DNA from: Sporosarcina sp. FSL K6-1508
Lineage (GTDB): Bacteria; Bacillota; Bacilli; Bacillales_A; Planococcaceae
DNA length: 64,000 bases
Reading direction: 5' to 3'
NCBI RefSeq assembly: GCF_038007465.1
Contig: NZ_JBBOXF010000001.1
Coordinates: forward strand, 2,615,001 to 2,679,000
Position numbers and translations under genes: made by a program. Positions 24,620 through 34,428 of this stretch are shown one piece after another (position 1 is the first letter of the stretch; every line of letters starts with the position of its first letter). The notes below the pieces were generated by a model. That model worked only from the letters and a program-made list of their open reading frames with translations. It had not been told where the DNA came from and searched no databases.

Positions 24620-26944
24620 ATGTCGACTGATAAATTGAATAATATACCACTGTTGCCACTTCGAGGGTTGCTTGTCTACCCTACGATGATTTTACATATT
24701 GATGTTGGAAGAGAGCGTTCCGTATTTGCTATAGAGCATGCAATTGCACAAAATAACCTTATTTTTCTTGCAACGCAAAAGGATATCAGTATTGAAAACC
24801 CGGAGCCCGAAGATTTATTTAAAATAGGGACACTGGCGTTCGTTAAATCGATGACACAGTTGCCAAACGGAACCTATCGCATACTTATTGAGGGAATCGA
24901 ACGTGCGGAATGGTCAAATTACGAGGAAGCAGATCTTTATCCGGTCGTCGAAGTAATCGGTTTTCCAGATGATGAGGAAATAGACGCTGAGTCAGAAGCG
25001 TTAATGAGAACGCTGCTTACATATTTTAAAAAGTACTCAAAAATTTCTAAAAAAGTAACAGAAGAAACATATGACTCCGTCGCTTCAATTACAGAACCAG
25101 GTAGACTTGCTGACACAATCGCTTCTCATTTACCGCTCAAATTGGCTGCAAAGCAGGAAGTACTTGAAACCAAAAATGTCAATACACGTCTTGAATGGCT
25201 TATGAGCAGACTTTATAATGAACAAGAAGTGCTTAATCTTGAGAAGAAAATTAATGAACGTGTCAGAGAAGCGATGGAGCGAACCCAAAAAGAGTTCTAC
25301 CTTCGAGAACAAATGAAGGCCATCCAGACTGAACTGGGTGATAAAGATGGTAAGGGTCTGGAAATTGTAGATTTGACTGCGCAGATTGAGAATGCCGGCA
25401 TGCCTGAAGGTGTGAAGGAAGCCGCTTTGCGTGAACTTGATAGATATGAAAAAATACCGGCTGCGGCTGCAGAAAGTGGAGTCATCCGTAACTATATTGA
25501 GTGGCTTGTTACGTTGCCGTGGTCTGATGCATCAAAGGATCAGCTTGACATTAAACGTTCAGAGGACATTTTAAACCGCGACCATGATGGACTGGAAGCT
25601 GTTAAAGAACGTATTCTTGAATATCTAGCAGTTCGTCAGTTAACGAATTCGTTACGGGGGCCAATTCTTTGTCTTGAAGGTCCTCCAGGTGTCGGGAAAA
25701 CATCTTTAGCAAGGTCTATCGCAGAATCACTTGGCAGGAAGTTTGTTCGGATTTCACTTGGTGGGGTACGTGATGAGTCAGAAATCCGCGGTCATAGACG
25801 GACATATGTGGGTGCGATGCCTGGGCGGATTATCCAAGGGATGAAAAAAGCCGGAAAGATTAACCCCGTGTTTCTACTGGATGAAATCGATAAGATGTCG
25901 AATGACTTTCGGGGAGACCCATCGTCTGCCATGCTTGAAGTACTAGATCCGGAACAGAACAATAAATTCAGTGATCATTACATCGAAGAGCCTTATAACT
26001 TATCAAATGTCTTGTTCATTGCGACTGCCAATAATTTAAGTGCAGTTCCAGGGCCGCTTCGTGACCGGATGGAAATCATCTCAATTGCTGGCTACACAGA
26101 AATTGAGAAGCGCTCTATCGTAAAAAATCACTTGATACCGAAACAGTTGAAAGAGCATGGGCTGACAAAGTCCCAAGTGCGTATTAACGATCCTGCAATT
26201 CAAGACATCGTAAGATATTACACGCGCGAGGCAGGGGTACGCGGCTTGGAACGTCAGATTGCGGGAATTTGCCGAAAAGCGGCGAAGCAGATAGTTACAG
26301 GTGAGAAGAAAAGTATCACAGTCAGCCCACGGACACTTGAATCGTTGATAGGCAAAAAGAAGTACAGATACGGTCAAGCCGAGACGGTAAATCAAATAGG
26401 TGTGGCAACAGGGCTTGCTTATACGCAAGTCGGTGGAGATACATTGCAGATTGAGGTTTCTTTATCGCCAGGAAAAGGTAAACTTATTCTGACAGGAAAA
26501 CTTGGAGATGTCATGAAAGAGTCTGCACAAACCGCATTATCTTATGTACGTTCAAAAACTGTAGAATTTGGCATTGATCCAGACTTCCATGAAAAGTGTG
26601 ATATCCACATACACGTACCGGAAGGTGCAATACCGAAAGATGGTCCATCGGCTGGTGTTACGATTGCTACAGCACTAGTCTCCGCATTGACAAAGCGGCC
26701 AGTACGCCGTGAAGTCGGGATGACTGGTGAAATTACACTGCGCGGCAGAGTTTTGCCGATTGGTGGCGTGAAAGAAAAAACTTTAAGTGCTCATCGAGCT
26801 GGCTTGACGACGATTATCTTGCCAAAAGAAAATGAGCGCGACATCGAAGATATTCCAGAAAGCGTTCGGGAAGAACTGACATTTAAACTCGTTTCCGACG
26901 CAGAAGAGGTCCTCGAAATTGCATTGGAGGAGACTTCCAAATGA
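24620..26944 (+). CDS. lonA: ATP-dependent protease LonA
   Basis: Degrades misfolded and regulatory proteins in the cytoplasm. The 774-residue protein has the LAN substrate domain (residues 8-200), a coiled coil, the AAA+ module (Walker A GPPGVGKTS near 355; Walker B VFLLDEIDK), and the Ser-Lys protease domain with PKDGPSAG (catalytic Ser near 680) and the Lys in VKEKTLSAHRAG. B. subtilis has lonB between clpX and lonA; it is absent here. The end overlaps ysxC by 4 bases, so the two are translationally coupled. Confidence 0.97.
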   Translation: MSTDKLNNIPLLPLRGLLVYPTMILHIDVGRERSVFAIEHAIAQNNLIFLATQKDISIENPEPEDLFKIGTLAFVKSMTQLPNGTYRILIEGIERAEWSNYEEADLYPVVEVIGFPDDEEIDAESEALMRTLLTYFKKYSKISKKVTEETYDSVASITEPGRLADTIASHLPLKLAAKQEVLETKNVNTRLEWLMSRLYNEQEVLNLEKKINERVREAMERTQKEFYLREQMKAIQTELGDKDGKGLEIVDLTAQIENAGMPEGVKEAALRELDRYEKIPAAAAESGVIRNYIEWLVTLPWSDASKDQLDIKRSEDILNRDHDGLEAVKERILEYLAVRQLTNSLRGPILCLEGPPGVGKTSLARSIAESLGRKFVRISLGGVRDESEIRGHRRTYVGAMPGRIIQGMKKAGKINPVFLLDEIDKMSNDFRGDPSSAMLEVLDPEQNNKFSDHYIEEPYNLSNVLFIATANNLSAVPGPLRDRMEIISIAGYTEIEKRSIVKNHLIPKQLKEHGLTKSQVRINDPAIQDIVRYYTREAGVRGLERQIAGICRKAAKQIVTGEKKSITVSPRTLESLIGKKKYRYGQAETVNQIGVATGLAYTQVGGDTLQIEVSLSPGKGKLILTGKLGDVMKESAQTALSYVRSKTVEFGIDPDFHEKCDIHIHVPEGAIPKDGPSAGVTIATALVSALTKRPVRREVGMTGEITLRGRVLPIGGVKEKTLSAHRAGLTTIILPKENERDIEDIPESVREELTFKLVSDAEEVLEIALEETSK

Positions 26945-27522
26945 AAGTCCATAACGTAGAAATGATAATGAGTGCAGTACGACCCGAACAATATCCAACA
27001 GAAGGATATCCGGAATTTGCTTTAGCAGGCCGTTCCAACGTTGGAAAATCATCTTTTATAAACAAAATGATTGGTAGAAAGAGTCTTGCCCGAACTTCTT
27101 CTAAACCAGGTAAGACACAAACACTAAACTTCTACAAAATCGAAGAACAGCTGTTTTTCGTGGATGTACCAGGATACGGCTACGCAAAAGTTTCAAAGTC
27201 ATCTCGTGAAACCTGGGGGAAATTTATTCAACAATATATGACTGAACGGGAACATCTCCGTGCTGTCATTCAAATTGTTGATTTGCGTCATGCTCCTAGT
27301 GCTGATGATTGTTTGATGTACGATTTCCTTGTGGATAATAATATGCCTGTAATTGTCATTGCGACAAAAGCAGATAAAATTCCAAAAGGGAAATGGGAAA
27401 AGCATAAAAAAGTTGTACGTGAAACACTCGATATGCGGCCATATGATTCGCTGATCGTCTTTTCTTCTGAAAAAGGAATTGGCATGGAAGCAGCTTGGAA
27501 AGAGATTGAAAGCAGAATGTAA
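26941..27522 (+). CDS. ysxC: Ribosome-assembly GTPase YsxC/EngB
   Basis: A 193-residue GTPase required for 50S subunit assembly. G1 is GRSNVGKSS (near 30), G3 is DVPGYGYAKVS, G4 TKADK and G5 SSEKGIG. The overlap with lonA (ATGA) is the same arrangement as in B. subtilis. A strong terminator follows, separating it from the hem operon. Confidence 0.97.
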   Translation: MKVHNVEMIMSAVRPEQYPTEGYPEFALAGRSNVGKSSFINKMIGRKSLARTSSKPGKTQTLNFYKIEEQLFFVDVPGYGYAKVSKSSRETWGKFIQQYMTEREHLRAVIQIVDLRHAPSADDCLMYDFLVDNNMPVIVIATKADKIPKGKWEKHKKVVRETLDMRPYDSLIVFSSEKGIGMEAAWKEIESRM

Positions 27523-27540
27523 AGTTGCAACTAAAGGATT

Positions 27541-27573
27541 CGGAAAACGATACGTCGTTTTCTGGATTTTTTT
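27541..27573 (+). terminator. Terminator after ysxC
   Basis: CGGAAAACGA pairs with TCGTTTTCTG around TACG with one G-U pair, followed by a T-run. Confidence 0.85.
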
Positions 27574-27702
27574 ATGACTTTGAGTCGTATAGTTTTGTTG
27601 TTATTGTCATATAGTATAGTGAATCAGTCTTTTAGTCCCGAGTACTTTCAATTTGTGATTGCACATTGATTGCTTGTGAATCTGAAGGCTGTTAGAATTA
27701 GA

Positions 27703-27717
27703 TTATAATCATTATAA
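27703..27717 (+). promoter_or_regulatory. PerR box upstream of hemA
   Basis: TTATAATCATTATAA is an exact 7-1-7 inverted repeat and fits the PerR/Fur-family box TTATAATNATTATAA. In B. subtilis the hemAXCDBL operon is PerR-repressed and induced by peroxide, so the site points to the same control here. A TATAAT lies at 27704-27709 inside the box and another at 27789-27794, but neither has a good -35, so the promoter itself is unresolved. Confidence 0.8.
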
Positions 27718-27833
27718 ATAGTGGCGCTTAACCGTTCGTAGTCATATGTTGTTCACAATTACCATCCGGATAAGTGACGACCATATGATATAATGGAAAG
27801 CGTGAAATAGAACGTGAGAGGTGTGAACACCTG

Positions 27834-29198
27834 ATGCATACAATCGTAATCGGTGTCAATCACCGGACAGCACCTGTCGAAATAAGGGAGAAATTATCTT
27901 TTATTGAAACAGAACTGCCACAAGCGATGCAGACATTGCAACAGCAAAAAAGTATATTAGAAAACATTATTATATCGACATGTAACCGGACAGAGATTTA
28001 TGCAGTTGTCGATCAGCTGCATACAGGTCGCTACTATGTGAAAAATTTCTTGGCGGAATGGTTCGATATGCCGCTTGATTCTTTCTCGTCTCATTTAGTT
28101 ATCATGGAAAATGATGGAGCGATTGAGCATCTGATGCGTGTTGCGGCAGGTATCGATTCCATGGTTCTTGGTGAAACACAAATATTAGGGCAAGTGCGTG
28201 ACAGTTTCCTTGAGGGCCAAACGATTGGAACAACAGGTACTGTTTTTAATGAACTATTTAAACAAGCCGTAACACTTGCGAAGAAAGCACATACTGAAAC
28301 TGCAATTGGCGATAACGCGGTTTCAGTGTCCTATGCTGCTGTAGAACTCGGCAAAAAGATCTTTGGCACTTTGGATCAAAAGCATGTCGCAATTCTTGGA
28401 GCTGGGGAAATGGGTGAACTCGCCGTTAAGAACTTGCATGGTAGCGGTGCTAGCAAAGTGACAGTCGTTAACAGAACACTCTCGAAGGCGGAAGTACTCG
28501 CTGATAAATTCGACGGTGTAGCGAAATCGATGGCAGAGCTGCAATGCACGCTTCTTGAAGCAGATGTACTTATCAGTTCAACAGGGGCTACTGATTTTGT
28601 TATTGATTTTGAACTTATGCAGCTAGTTGAACGGTTGCGTAAAGGACGGCCGCTATTTATGGTTGATATTGCAGTACCGCGTGATTTGGATCCCCGTATT
28701 GGTGATTTACCGAATGTGTTCCTGTATGATATCGATGATTTGCAGGGTATTGTCGAAGCAAATCTAGCGGAAAGAAAGCGGGCTGCCGAGGAAATCGGTC
28801 TAATGATTGAGCAGGAAATTGTAGTATTTAAAGAATGGGTCGCTCAACTTGGAGTAGTGCCTGTCATTTCGGCACTTCGTCAAAAAGCACACCGTATTCA
28901 ATCGGAAACGATGGCGAGTATTGAGAATAAAATGCCTGATTTGACGGAGCGAGAAAAGAAAGTATTAAGTAAACATACCAAATCGATTGTCAATCAATTA
29001 TTGAAAGATCCCATTTTACAAGCGAAAGAACTAGCGATGGATTCAAAATCTGTCGAAAAACTGGAGTTCTTCCAGCAAATATTTGGTATTGATGATGACG
29101 TTGTGAAGGAGAAAGAAATGCTTGCAAAACAAGCGAAAGAACGGTTAAAAGTCAGAGCGGAAAGAAATGCTACGGCACAACCGGATTTGACATTTTGA
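27834..29198 (+). CDS. hemA: Glutamyl-tRNA reductase HemA
   Basis: First step of the C5 heme pathway: reduces glutamyl-tRNA to glutamate-1-semialdehyde. The 454-residue protein has the catalytic Cys in STCNRTEIY (Cys50), the GETQILGQVR motif, an NADPH Rossmann fold (LGAGEMGELAVKNL near 190) and a C-terminal dimerisation helix domain. First gene of hemAXCDBL. Confidence 0.97.
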   Translation: MHTIVIGVNHRTAPVEIREKLSFIETELPQAMQTLQQQKSILENIIISTCNRTEIYAVVDQLHTGRYYVKNFLAEWFDMPLDSFSSHLVIMENDGAIEHLMRVAAGIDSMVLGETQILGQVRDSFLEGQTIGTTGTVFNELFKQAVTLAKKAHTETAIGDNAVSVSYAAVELGKKIFGTLDQKHVAILGAGEMGELAVKNLHGSGASKVTVVNRTLSKAEVLADKFDGVAKSMAELQCTLLEADVLISSTGATDFVIDFELMQLVERLRKGRPLFMVDIAVPRDLDPRIGDLPNVFLYDIDDLQGIVEANLAERKRAAEEIGLMIEQEIVVFKEWVAQLGVVPVISALRQKAHRIQSETMASIENKMPDLTEREKKVLSKHTKSIVNQLLKDPILQAKELAMDSKSVEKLEFFQQIFGIDDDVVKEKEMLAKQAKERLKVRAERNATAQPDLTF

Positions 29199-29206
29199 AC
29201 GTTTGT

Positions 29207-29263
29207 CAAAGGGGCGTTTCCGCATCTGTATGCTACACTATAGATGAAGGAAATGCCCCTTTG
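29207..29263 (+). other. Long imperfect hairpin between hemA and hemX
   Basis: CAAAGGGGCGTTTCC (29207-29221) pairs with GGAAATGCCCCTTTG (29249-29263), and CATCT / AGATG continues the stem inside. No T-run follows, so it looks like a processing or stabilising structure in the hem mRNA rather than a terminator. Confidence 0.6.
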
Positions 29264-29288
29264 GTATTAGAAAGGCAGAGAAATTATC

Positions 29289-30119
29289 ATGGTTGAAATG
29301 ATGATGGCGAGACTGCATGAAGTTATGGTTATTTTATACGCGGTTAGTCTCGTTTTTTATTTTATAGATTATTTGAATAAGGACACAATTGCACATCGCA
29401 GCGCTTTTTGGATTTTATCTATCGTCTACTTTCTGCAAACATTTTTCCTAGTTATGTATATGTTTGAGAAGGGGAGATTCCCGGTACTCTCCTTGTTTGA
29501 AGGAATCTATTTTTACGCATGGCTTCTCATTACTTTATCGATTATCCTGCACTTGTTTTACAAAGTCGGGCATGCTGTCTTCTTCTTAAATGTAATAGGA
29601 TTTATTTTCATGACGATTCATACGTTTGCTCCTATGCAAATTGAACAATCTCCAATAGGGGAAGCCCTTATTTCAGAACTGCTTTTCATCCATATCACAT
29701 TCGCTATTTTGTCCTATGCGGCATTTGCAATGTCATTCGTTTTTTCGGTACTTTATCTTCTCGTCTATAAAATTTTGAAGAAGAAGAAATGGTCAAAGCA
29801 ATTTAATAGGCTTCCTTCTCTCCAACAAACAGAAGTAGGTATGAAAGCGTCTCTTTATACGGGTATCCCGTTTCTGCTTGTCAGTTTGATTCTTGGCATG
29901 CAATGGGCGGCTGTTGCACTTGAAATATGGTCATTTTTTGATATAAAAATTTTAGGCTCATTTTTCCTGCTTGCCATCTATGGTTCTGTATTATTCTTGA
30001 AGCGGAGTGGTAAGCTAACAGGAAATGACTTTGCATGGGCGAACGTATTCGCATTCCTTTTTGTTATCATCAATTTTTTCTTGGGAAGCAAATTATCCGA
30101 TTTTCACTTTTGGATATAA
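29289..30119 (+). CDS. hemX: HemX membrane protein (CcsA-like family)
   Basis: A 276-residue protein with about eight hydrophobic segments. Position between hemA and hemC and length match B. subtilis HemX, which lowers HemA protein level. The fold belongs to the cytochrome c assembly (CcsA/CcmC) family, seen in WAAVALEIWSFFD and the conserved membrane His residues. Confidence 0.92.
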   Translation: MVEMMMARLHEVMVILYAVSLVFYFIDYLNKDTIAHRSAFWILSIVYFLQTFFLVMYMFEKGRFPVLSLFEGIYFYAWLLITLSIILHLFYKVGHAVFFLNVIGFIFMTIHTFAPMQIEQSPIGEALISELLFIHITFAILSYAAFAMSFVFSVLYLLVYKILKKKKWSKQFNRLPSLQQTEVGMKASLYTGIPFLLVSLILGMQWAAVALEIWSFFDIKILGSFFLLAIYGSVLFLKRSGKLTGNDFAWANVFAFLFVIINFFLGSKLSDFHFWI

Positions 30120-30159
30120 CTTAATACAGCCAGGTTTCAAACTCCAGCTGTATTAAGTT
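30118..30159 (+). other. Perfect 13-bp hairpin after hemX
   Basis: AACTTAATACAGC (30118-30130) and GCTGTATTAAGTT (30147-30159) are exact complements around a 16-base loop that begins at the hemX stop. No T-run follows. It may set the relative level of upstream and downstream hem mRNA. Confidence 0.6.
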
Positions 30160-30274
30160 AAAGCCTCCGAGGATATCACAGGTTTTTTAGAGAAGTTTAT
30201 CGAGCAAGCTTGATAAAAATCTGTGTACAAATAGACCAAGGTGTATTTGATTAAGAAAGGTTGGATTAATTAAT

Positions 30275-31204
30275 ATGAGAAAAATAATAGTAGGTTCAAG
30301 AAGAAGTAAACTTGCATTGACGCAAACGAACTGGTTCATAGATCAAATGAAGGCTGCCGGTGTTCCGTTTGAATTCGAAGTGAAGGAAATCGTTACGAAA
30401 GGCGATCAGATCCTCGACGTTATGCTGTCGAAAGTCGGCGGTAAAGGGCTTTTCGTGAAAGAAATCGAGCAAGCGTTGTTTGATAAAGAAATCGATTTCG
30501 CGGTACATAGCATGAAAGATATGCCAGCAGTCCTGCCGGAAGGACTTGTCATTGGCTGCATCCCTCCACGTGAAGATGCGCGTGATGCATTTATTTCGAA
30601 AGGTCATGTGAAATTCATGGACCTGCCAGTAGGGGCTATTGTCGGGACGTCTAGTTTGCGTCGAAGTTCACAATTGTTGCTACTGCGTCCCGACCTTGAT
30701 ATCCAATGGATCCGTGGCAATATCGATACGCGATTGAAAAAGATGGTTGATGGTGAATATGATGCGATTCTTCTTGCTGCCGCAGGTATGAAACGGATGG
30801 GCTGGAGCGAAGAGGTTACGACGGAATATATGTCTGTCGAAGATTGCATTCCAGCAGTAGGTCAAGGGGCGCTCGCGATTGAATGCCGCTCAGACGATAA
30901 AGAACTATTAGCTGAACTTGCGAAATTAACAGATGAAAAAACCTGGAAAGAAGTTGAAGCAGAGCGTACTTTCCTTACTGAAATGGATGGCTCATGCCAA
31001 GTGCCGATTGCCGGTTTTGCGAAATATAACGGCAGCGAAGTTGAACTGACAGGCTATATCGCTTCCCCAGATGCGAAGCAAATATTTAAAAAGACGTTCA
31101 CCAGCGCGGACCCCGTTGAAGCCGGTATGGAAGTTGCGAAAACATTACGTGCTGAAGGGGCTTCAGAAGTGATTGAGAAAGTGAAGGCGGAAATGGATGC
31201 GTGA
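30275..31204 (+). CDS. hemC: Hydroxymethylbilane synthase (porphobilinogen deaminase) HemC
   Basis: Joins four porphobilinogens into hydroxymethylbilane. The 309-residue protein has GSRRSKLALTQTNW at the start, HSMKDMP, GTSSLRR and the dipyrromethane-cofactor Cys in DGSCQVPIAG (near 240). The start is ATG after aagaaagg. It overlaps hemD by 8 bases. Confidence 0.97.
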   Translation: MRKIIVGSRRSKLALTQTNWFIDQMKAAGVPFEFEVKEIVTKGDQILDVMLSKVGGKGLFVKEIEQALFDKEIDFAVHSMKDMPAVLPEGLVIGCIPPREDARDAFISKGHVKFMDLPVGAIVGTSSLRRSSQLLLLRPDLDIQWIRGNIDTRLKKMVDGEYDAILLAAAGMKRMGWSEEVTTEYMSVEDCIPAVGQGALAIECRSDDKELLAELAKLTDEKTWKEVEAERTFLTEMDGSCQVPIAGFAKYNGSEVELTGYIASPDAKQIFKKTFTSADPVEAGMEVAKTLRAEGASEVIEKVKAEMDA

Positions 31205-31955
31205 CGGACAACCGCTGCTTGGTCAAACGGTCATCTTTACAGGCACGCCGAAGTCCGAAGAAGTATTCGAACTTGTGAAGCGTTATGGGGGTATGCCAGT
31301 TTCATTACCCTTGATCCAAGTAGCAGAGTTAGTGGAACTGACAGATGAGCTCCGTTTGAACGCCTGTCCAACATATGATTGGCTAATATTTACAAGTCAA
31401 AGTGCGGTCGCCGCGTTTGGGGCTAAACTTGTACGCTATAATGTGTCTGCGGAATCAATACCCGCGAACATAGCGGCTGTCGGTACGCGAACGGCAGAAG
31501 CGCTCGAAAGGATCGGTTTTTCAGTCGATTTCATCCCGACTGTGTTTAGTGCAGATACATTCGTTAAAGAATTCAATCCCTCTGAAACAGATGTCCGGCG
31601 TATCTTGTTTCTGCGCGGTTCAATTGCAGGGGTTACCATTAAAGAGGAAATTCCTTTTGAAGTGGATGAATGGACAGTTTATATAACGGAGCGTGCGAAT
31701 GAATCTATCGGTTCACTCGTAGATTTATTGCAACAAAAACAGCAATTGAACGTTCTATTCGCAAGTCCTTCGGCAGTTGAAGTATTTTCCGAAGAAGTTG
31801 TTCCACAAGTTGGTTGGAATGGTTATACAATCGGGGCCATCGGGCATGTCACGGAAAAAGCGCTTCTTGAAGTTGGTGCGACCGTGCATGTTAGACCCGA
31901 TACATACACATTAATGGATCTCGTCGAAGAGTTGGCGAGACGAAAGGAAGGGTAA
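31197..31955 (+). CDS. hemD: Uroporphyrinogen-III synthase HemD
   Basis: Closes and inverts ring D of hydroxymethylbilane. The 252-residue protein shows the weakly conserved HemD pattern: FTGTPKS at the start, WLIFTSQSAVAAF, AVGTRTAEAL, ILFLRGS, and FASPSAVEVF with IGAIGHVTEKAL in the second half. Overlap with hemC and spacing of 2 bases to hemB indicate one transcript. Position agrees with the B. subtilis operon. Confidence 0.93.
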   Translation: MRDGQPLLGQTVIFTGTPKSEEVFELVKRYGGMPVSLPLIQVAELVELTDELRLNACPTYDWLIFTSQSAVAAFGAKLVRYNVSAESIPANIAAVGTRTAEALERIGFSVDFIPTVFSADTFVKEFNPSETDVRRILFLRGSIAGVTIKEEIPFEVDEWTVYITERANESIGSLVDLLQQKQQLNVLFASPSAVEVFSEEVVPQVGWNGYTIGAIGHVTEKALLEVGATVHVRPDTYTLMDLVEELARRKEG

Positions 31956-31957
31956 TT

Positions 31958-32938
31958 TTGGAGACATTACAATTTAGACGCAACAGACGCTTGCGCACAT
32001 CGACTACATTACGTTCTATGGTACGGGAAACTGTTTTGAGGAAAGAGGATTTCATTTATCCGATTTTTGTCATAGATGGGGAAGACATCAATAATCCAAT
32101 CGCTTCCATGCCAGGCGTCTTCCAAAAGTCACTCGACCATTTTACAACTGAACTTGATGAAGTGGTTTCACTTGGAATTCCATCAATCATTCTATTCGGT
32201 CTTCCGGCAACGAAAGATCATTTGGGATCAGAAGCCTATTCTGATCAAGGGATAGTCCAAAAAGCAACTCGTTTAGCGAAAGAACGTTATCCAGATCTAA
32301 TCGTTATTGCGGACACCTGCCTGTGCCAATATACGGACCACGGTCATTGCGGTGTTCTGGAAGGCGGTAACGTATTAAACGATCCGTCGTTGGAACTGCT
32401 AGCGCGTACTGCGGTAAGCCAAGCGAAAGCGGGGGCGGATATTATTGCGCCATCGAATATGATGGACGGTTTTGTAGCAGCTATTCGCCAGGGGTTAGAT
32501 GCGGCTGGTTTTGAAGATATCCCGATTATGTCGTATGCAGTCAAATATGCATCCGCCTATTACGGGCCCTTCCGTGACGCAGCGGAATCTACACCTCAAT
32601 CAGGCGATCGTAAAACGTATCAAATGGATCCTGCAAATAGACTGGAAGCAATGCGTGAAGCGGAATCTGATGTAGCTGAAGGCGCTGACTTTCTAATTGT
32701 TAAACCGGCACTTTCGTATCTCGATATCATGCGTGATGTCAAAGATAATTTCACATTGCCGGTTGTCGCATATAATGTGAGCGGTGAATACGCAATGGTC
32801 AAAGCGGCGGCACAAAATGGCTGGGTTAATGAAAAGGAAATTGTTCTTGAAACGTTGACAAGTATGAAGCGTGCAGGTGCGGATCTCGTTATGACGTATC
32901 ATGCGAAAGATGCGGCACGCTGGCTGGAGGAGAAATAA
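31958..32938 (+). CDS. hemB: Delta-aminolevulinic acid dehydratase (porphobilinogen synthase) HemB
   Basis: Condenses two aminolevulinates. The 326-residue protein has the zinc-site cysteines in DTCLCQYTDHGHCG (near 120), and Schiff-base lysines in YAVKYASAYYGPFRDA (near 195) and IVKPALSYLD (near 248). The Cys-rich loop indicates the zinc-dependent class. The start is TTG 31958 behind gaaggaaggg. Confidence 0.97.
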   Translation: METLQFRRNRRLRTSTTLRSMVRETVLRKEDFIYPIFVIDGEDINNPIASMPGVFQKSLDHFTTELDEVVSLGIPSIILFGLPATKDHLGSEAYSDQGIVQKATRLAKERYPDLIVIADTCLCQYTDHGHCGVLEGGNVLNDPSLELLARTAVSQAKAGADIIAPSNMMDGFVAAIRQGLDAAGFEDIPIMSYAVKYASAYYGPFRDAAESTPQSGDRKTYQMDPANRLEAMREAESDVAEGADFLIVKPALSYLDIMRDVKDNFTLPVVAYNVSGEYAMVKAAAQNGWVNEKEIVLETLTSMKRAGADLVMTYHAKDAARWLEEK

Positions 32939-34231
32939 TTGGAAAGAAACTATGATAAGTCGAAACAAGCATTTGCAGAAGCAGTAAATCTGATGCCGGG
33001 CGGCGTAAACTCCCCTGTTCGTGCATTTAAATCTGTCAATATGGACCCGATTTTCATGCAAAGTGGAAAGGGGGCTATGATTACAGATATCGATGGCAAT
33101 GAATACATTGATTACGTTCTATCATGGGGACCGCTTATTCACGGTCATTCCGATCCAGATGTCGTTGAGGGAATCAAGCGTGTTGCAGAAACTGGTGCAA
33201 GCTTTGGTGCACCGACACTTGCAGAAAATGAACTCGCAAAACTTGTTCTTGAACGCGTTCCTTCGATTGAAATGATTCGTATGGTGTCATCTGGTACAGA
33301 GGCCACGATGAGCGCACTGCGGTTAGCACGCGGTTATACAGGCCGCAACAAAATATTGAAATTCGAAGGCTGCTACCATGGTCATGCGGACTCACTCCTT
33401 ATTAAAGCGGGTTCTGGCGTAGCAACACTCGGTCTTCCGGATAGCCCGGGTGTACCCGAATCAGTGGCGATAAACACGATTACAGTGGCTTATAATGACT
33501 TGGAGAGTGTCAAAGTTGCGCTCGATGAATTCGGTGAGGATTTGGCTGCAATCATCGTTGAGCCAGTCGCAGGAAATATGGGAGTTGTCCCTCCTGAACC
33601 TGGATTCCTTGAAGGATTGCGTGAGCTGACTGAGAAAAATGGTTCACTTCTCATTTTTGATGAAGTAATGACGGGCTTCCGTGTCGGCTACAATTGTGCG
33701 CAGGGCCATTATGGCGTAACGCCTGATATTACATGTCTTGGAAAAGTAATCGGGGGCGGATTGCCAGTCGGTGCTTACGGTGGGAAACGTGAAATCTTGG
33801 AAAACATGGCTCCTGCAGGAACAATTTACCAAGCAGGCACTTTATCAGGTAACCCGCTTGCGATGACTGCAGGGATTGAAACATTGAAAAAGTTGACGCC
33901 TGAATCGTACAAGCATTTCATGAAACTCGGTGATCAGCTCGAAGCCGGTTTCCGTGCAGCTGCACAAAAGTACGATATCCCGCACACTGTCAACCGTGCA
34001 GGTTCAATGATCGGCTTTTTCTTCACAAATGAAAAAGTGTTGAATTATGACAAAGCAAAAACATCCGATCTCACATTATTCGCTGATTACTACCGCTTGA
34101 TGGCGGAAGAAGGCATCTTCCTTCCACCGTCCCAGTTCGAAGGCATGTTCCTATCGACTGCCCACACCGAAGAGCATATTGCAAAAACGGTCGAAGCATT
34201 CCATACAGTGTTTGCTAAACTGCGGAGTTGA
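32939..34231 (+). CDS. hemL: Glutamate-1-semialdehyde 2,1-aminomutase HemL
   Basis: PLP enzyme that makes 5-aminolevulinate from HemA's product. The 430-residue protein has NLMPGGVNSPVRAF, FDEVMTGFRV and the PLP lysine in LGKVIGGGLPVGAYGG (near 267). TTG 32939 directly follows the hemB stop, with ggaggag 6-10 bases upstream. It is the last gene of the hem operon; a strong hairpin follows. Confidence 0.97.
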   Translation: MERNYDKSKQAFAEAVNLMPGGVNSPVRAFKSVNMDPIFMQSGKGAMITDIDGNEYIDYVLSWGPLIHGHSDPDVVEGIKRVAETGASFGAPTLAENELAKLVLERVPSIEMIRMVSSGTEATMSALRLARGYTGRNKILKFEGCYHGHADSLLIKAGSGVATLGLPDSPGVPESVAINTITVAYNDLESVKVALDEFGEDLAAIIVEPVAGNMGVVPPEPGFLEGLRELTEKNGSLLIFDEVMTGFRVGYNCAQGHYGVTPDITCLGKVIGGGLPVGAYGGKREILENMAPAGTIYQAGTLSGNPLAMTAGIETLKKLTPESYKHFMKLGDQLEAGFRAAAQKYDIPHTVNRAGSMIGFFFTNEKVLNYDKAKTSDLTLFADYYRLMAEEGIFLPPSQFEGMFLSTAHTEEHIAKTVEAFHTVFAKLRS

Positions 34232-34300
34232 GTAGGTGAGTGGGTGACAGTCACCAAGTCAATTCTGAAACAAACACAACATTCAAGTTTGTTGTGAAAA

Positions 34301-34356
34301 TGAACACAATATCCCCCGACCGATTGCTTTATTGGTCGGGGGATATTTGTGTTCAT
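34301..34356 (+). terminator. hem operon terminator
   Basis: TGAACACAATATCCCCCGACC pairs with GGTCGGGGGATATTTGTGTTCA with a single bulge, a stem of about 20 bp, followed by a T-rich stretch. A GGTGACAGTCACC palindrome lies just upstream, after the hemL stop. Confidence 0.85.
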
Positions 34357-34428
34357 TTGTTTTATTCTTCTATCGTAACAGTGCTGAGCATACAATTGTT
34401 TGTGAAGGAATAGAAGGAGGGGAAGTAG

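Noticed and set aside
27655..27760. TTGTGAA and TTCACAA half-sites in the hemA upstream region, suggestive of Rex
   Set aside because: The halves are about 70 bases apart rather than a few bases, so they do not form a Rex operator.
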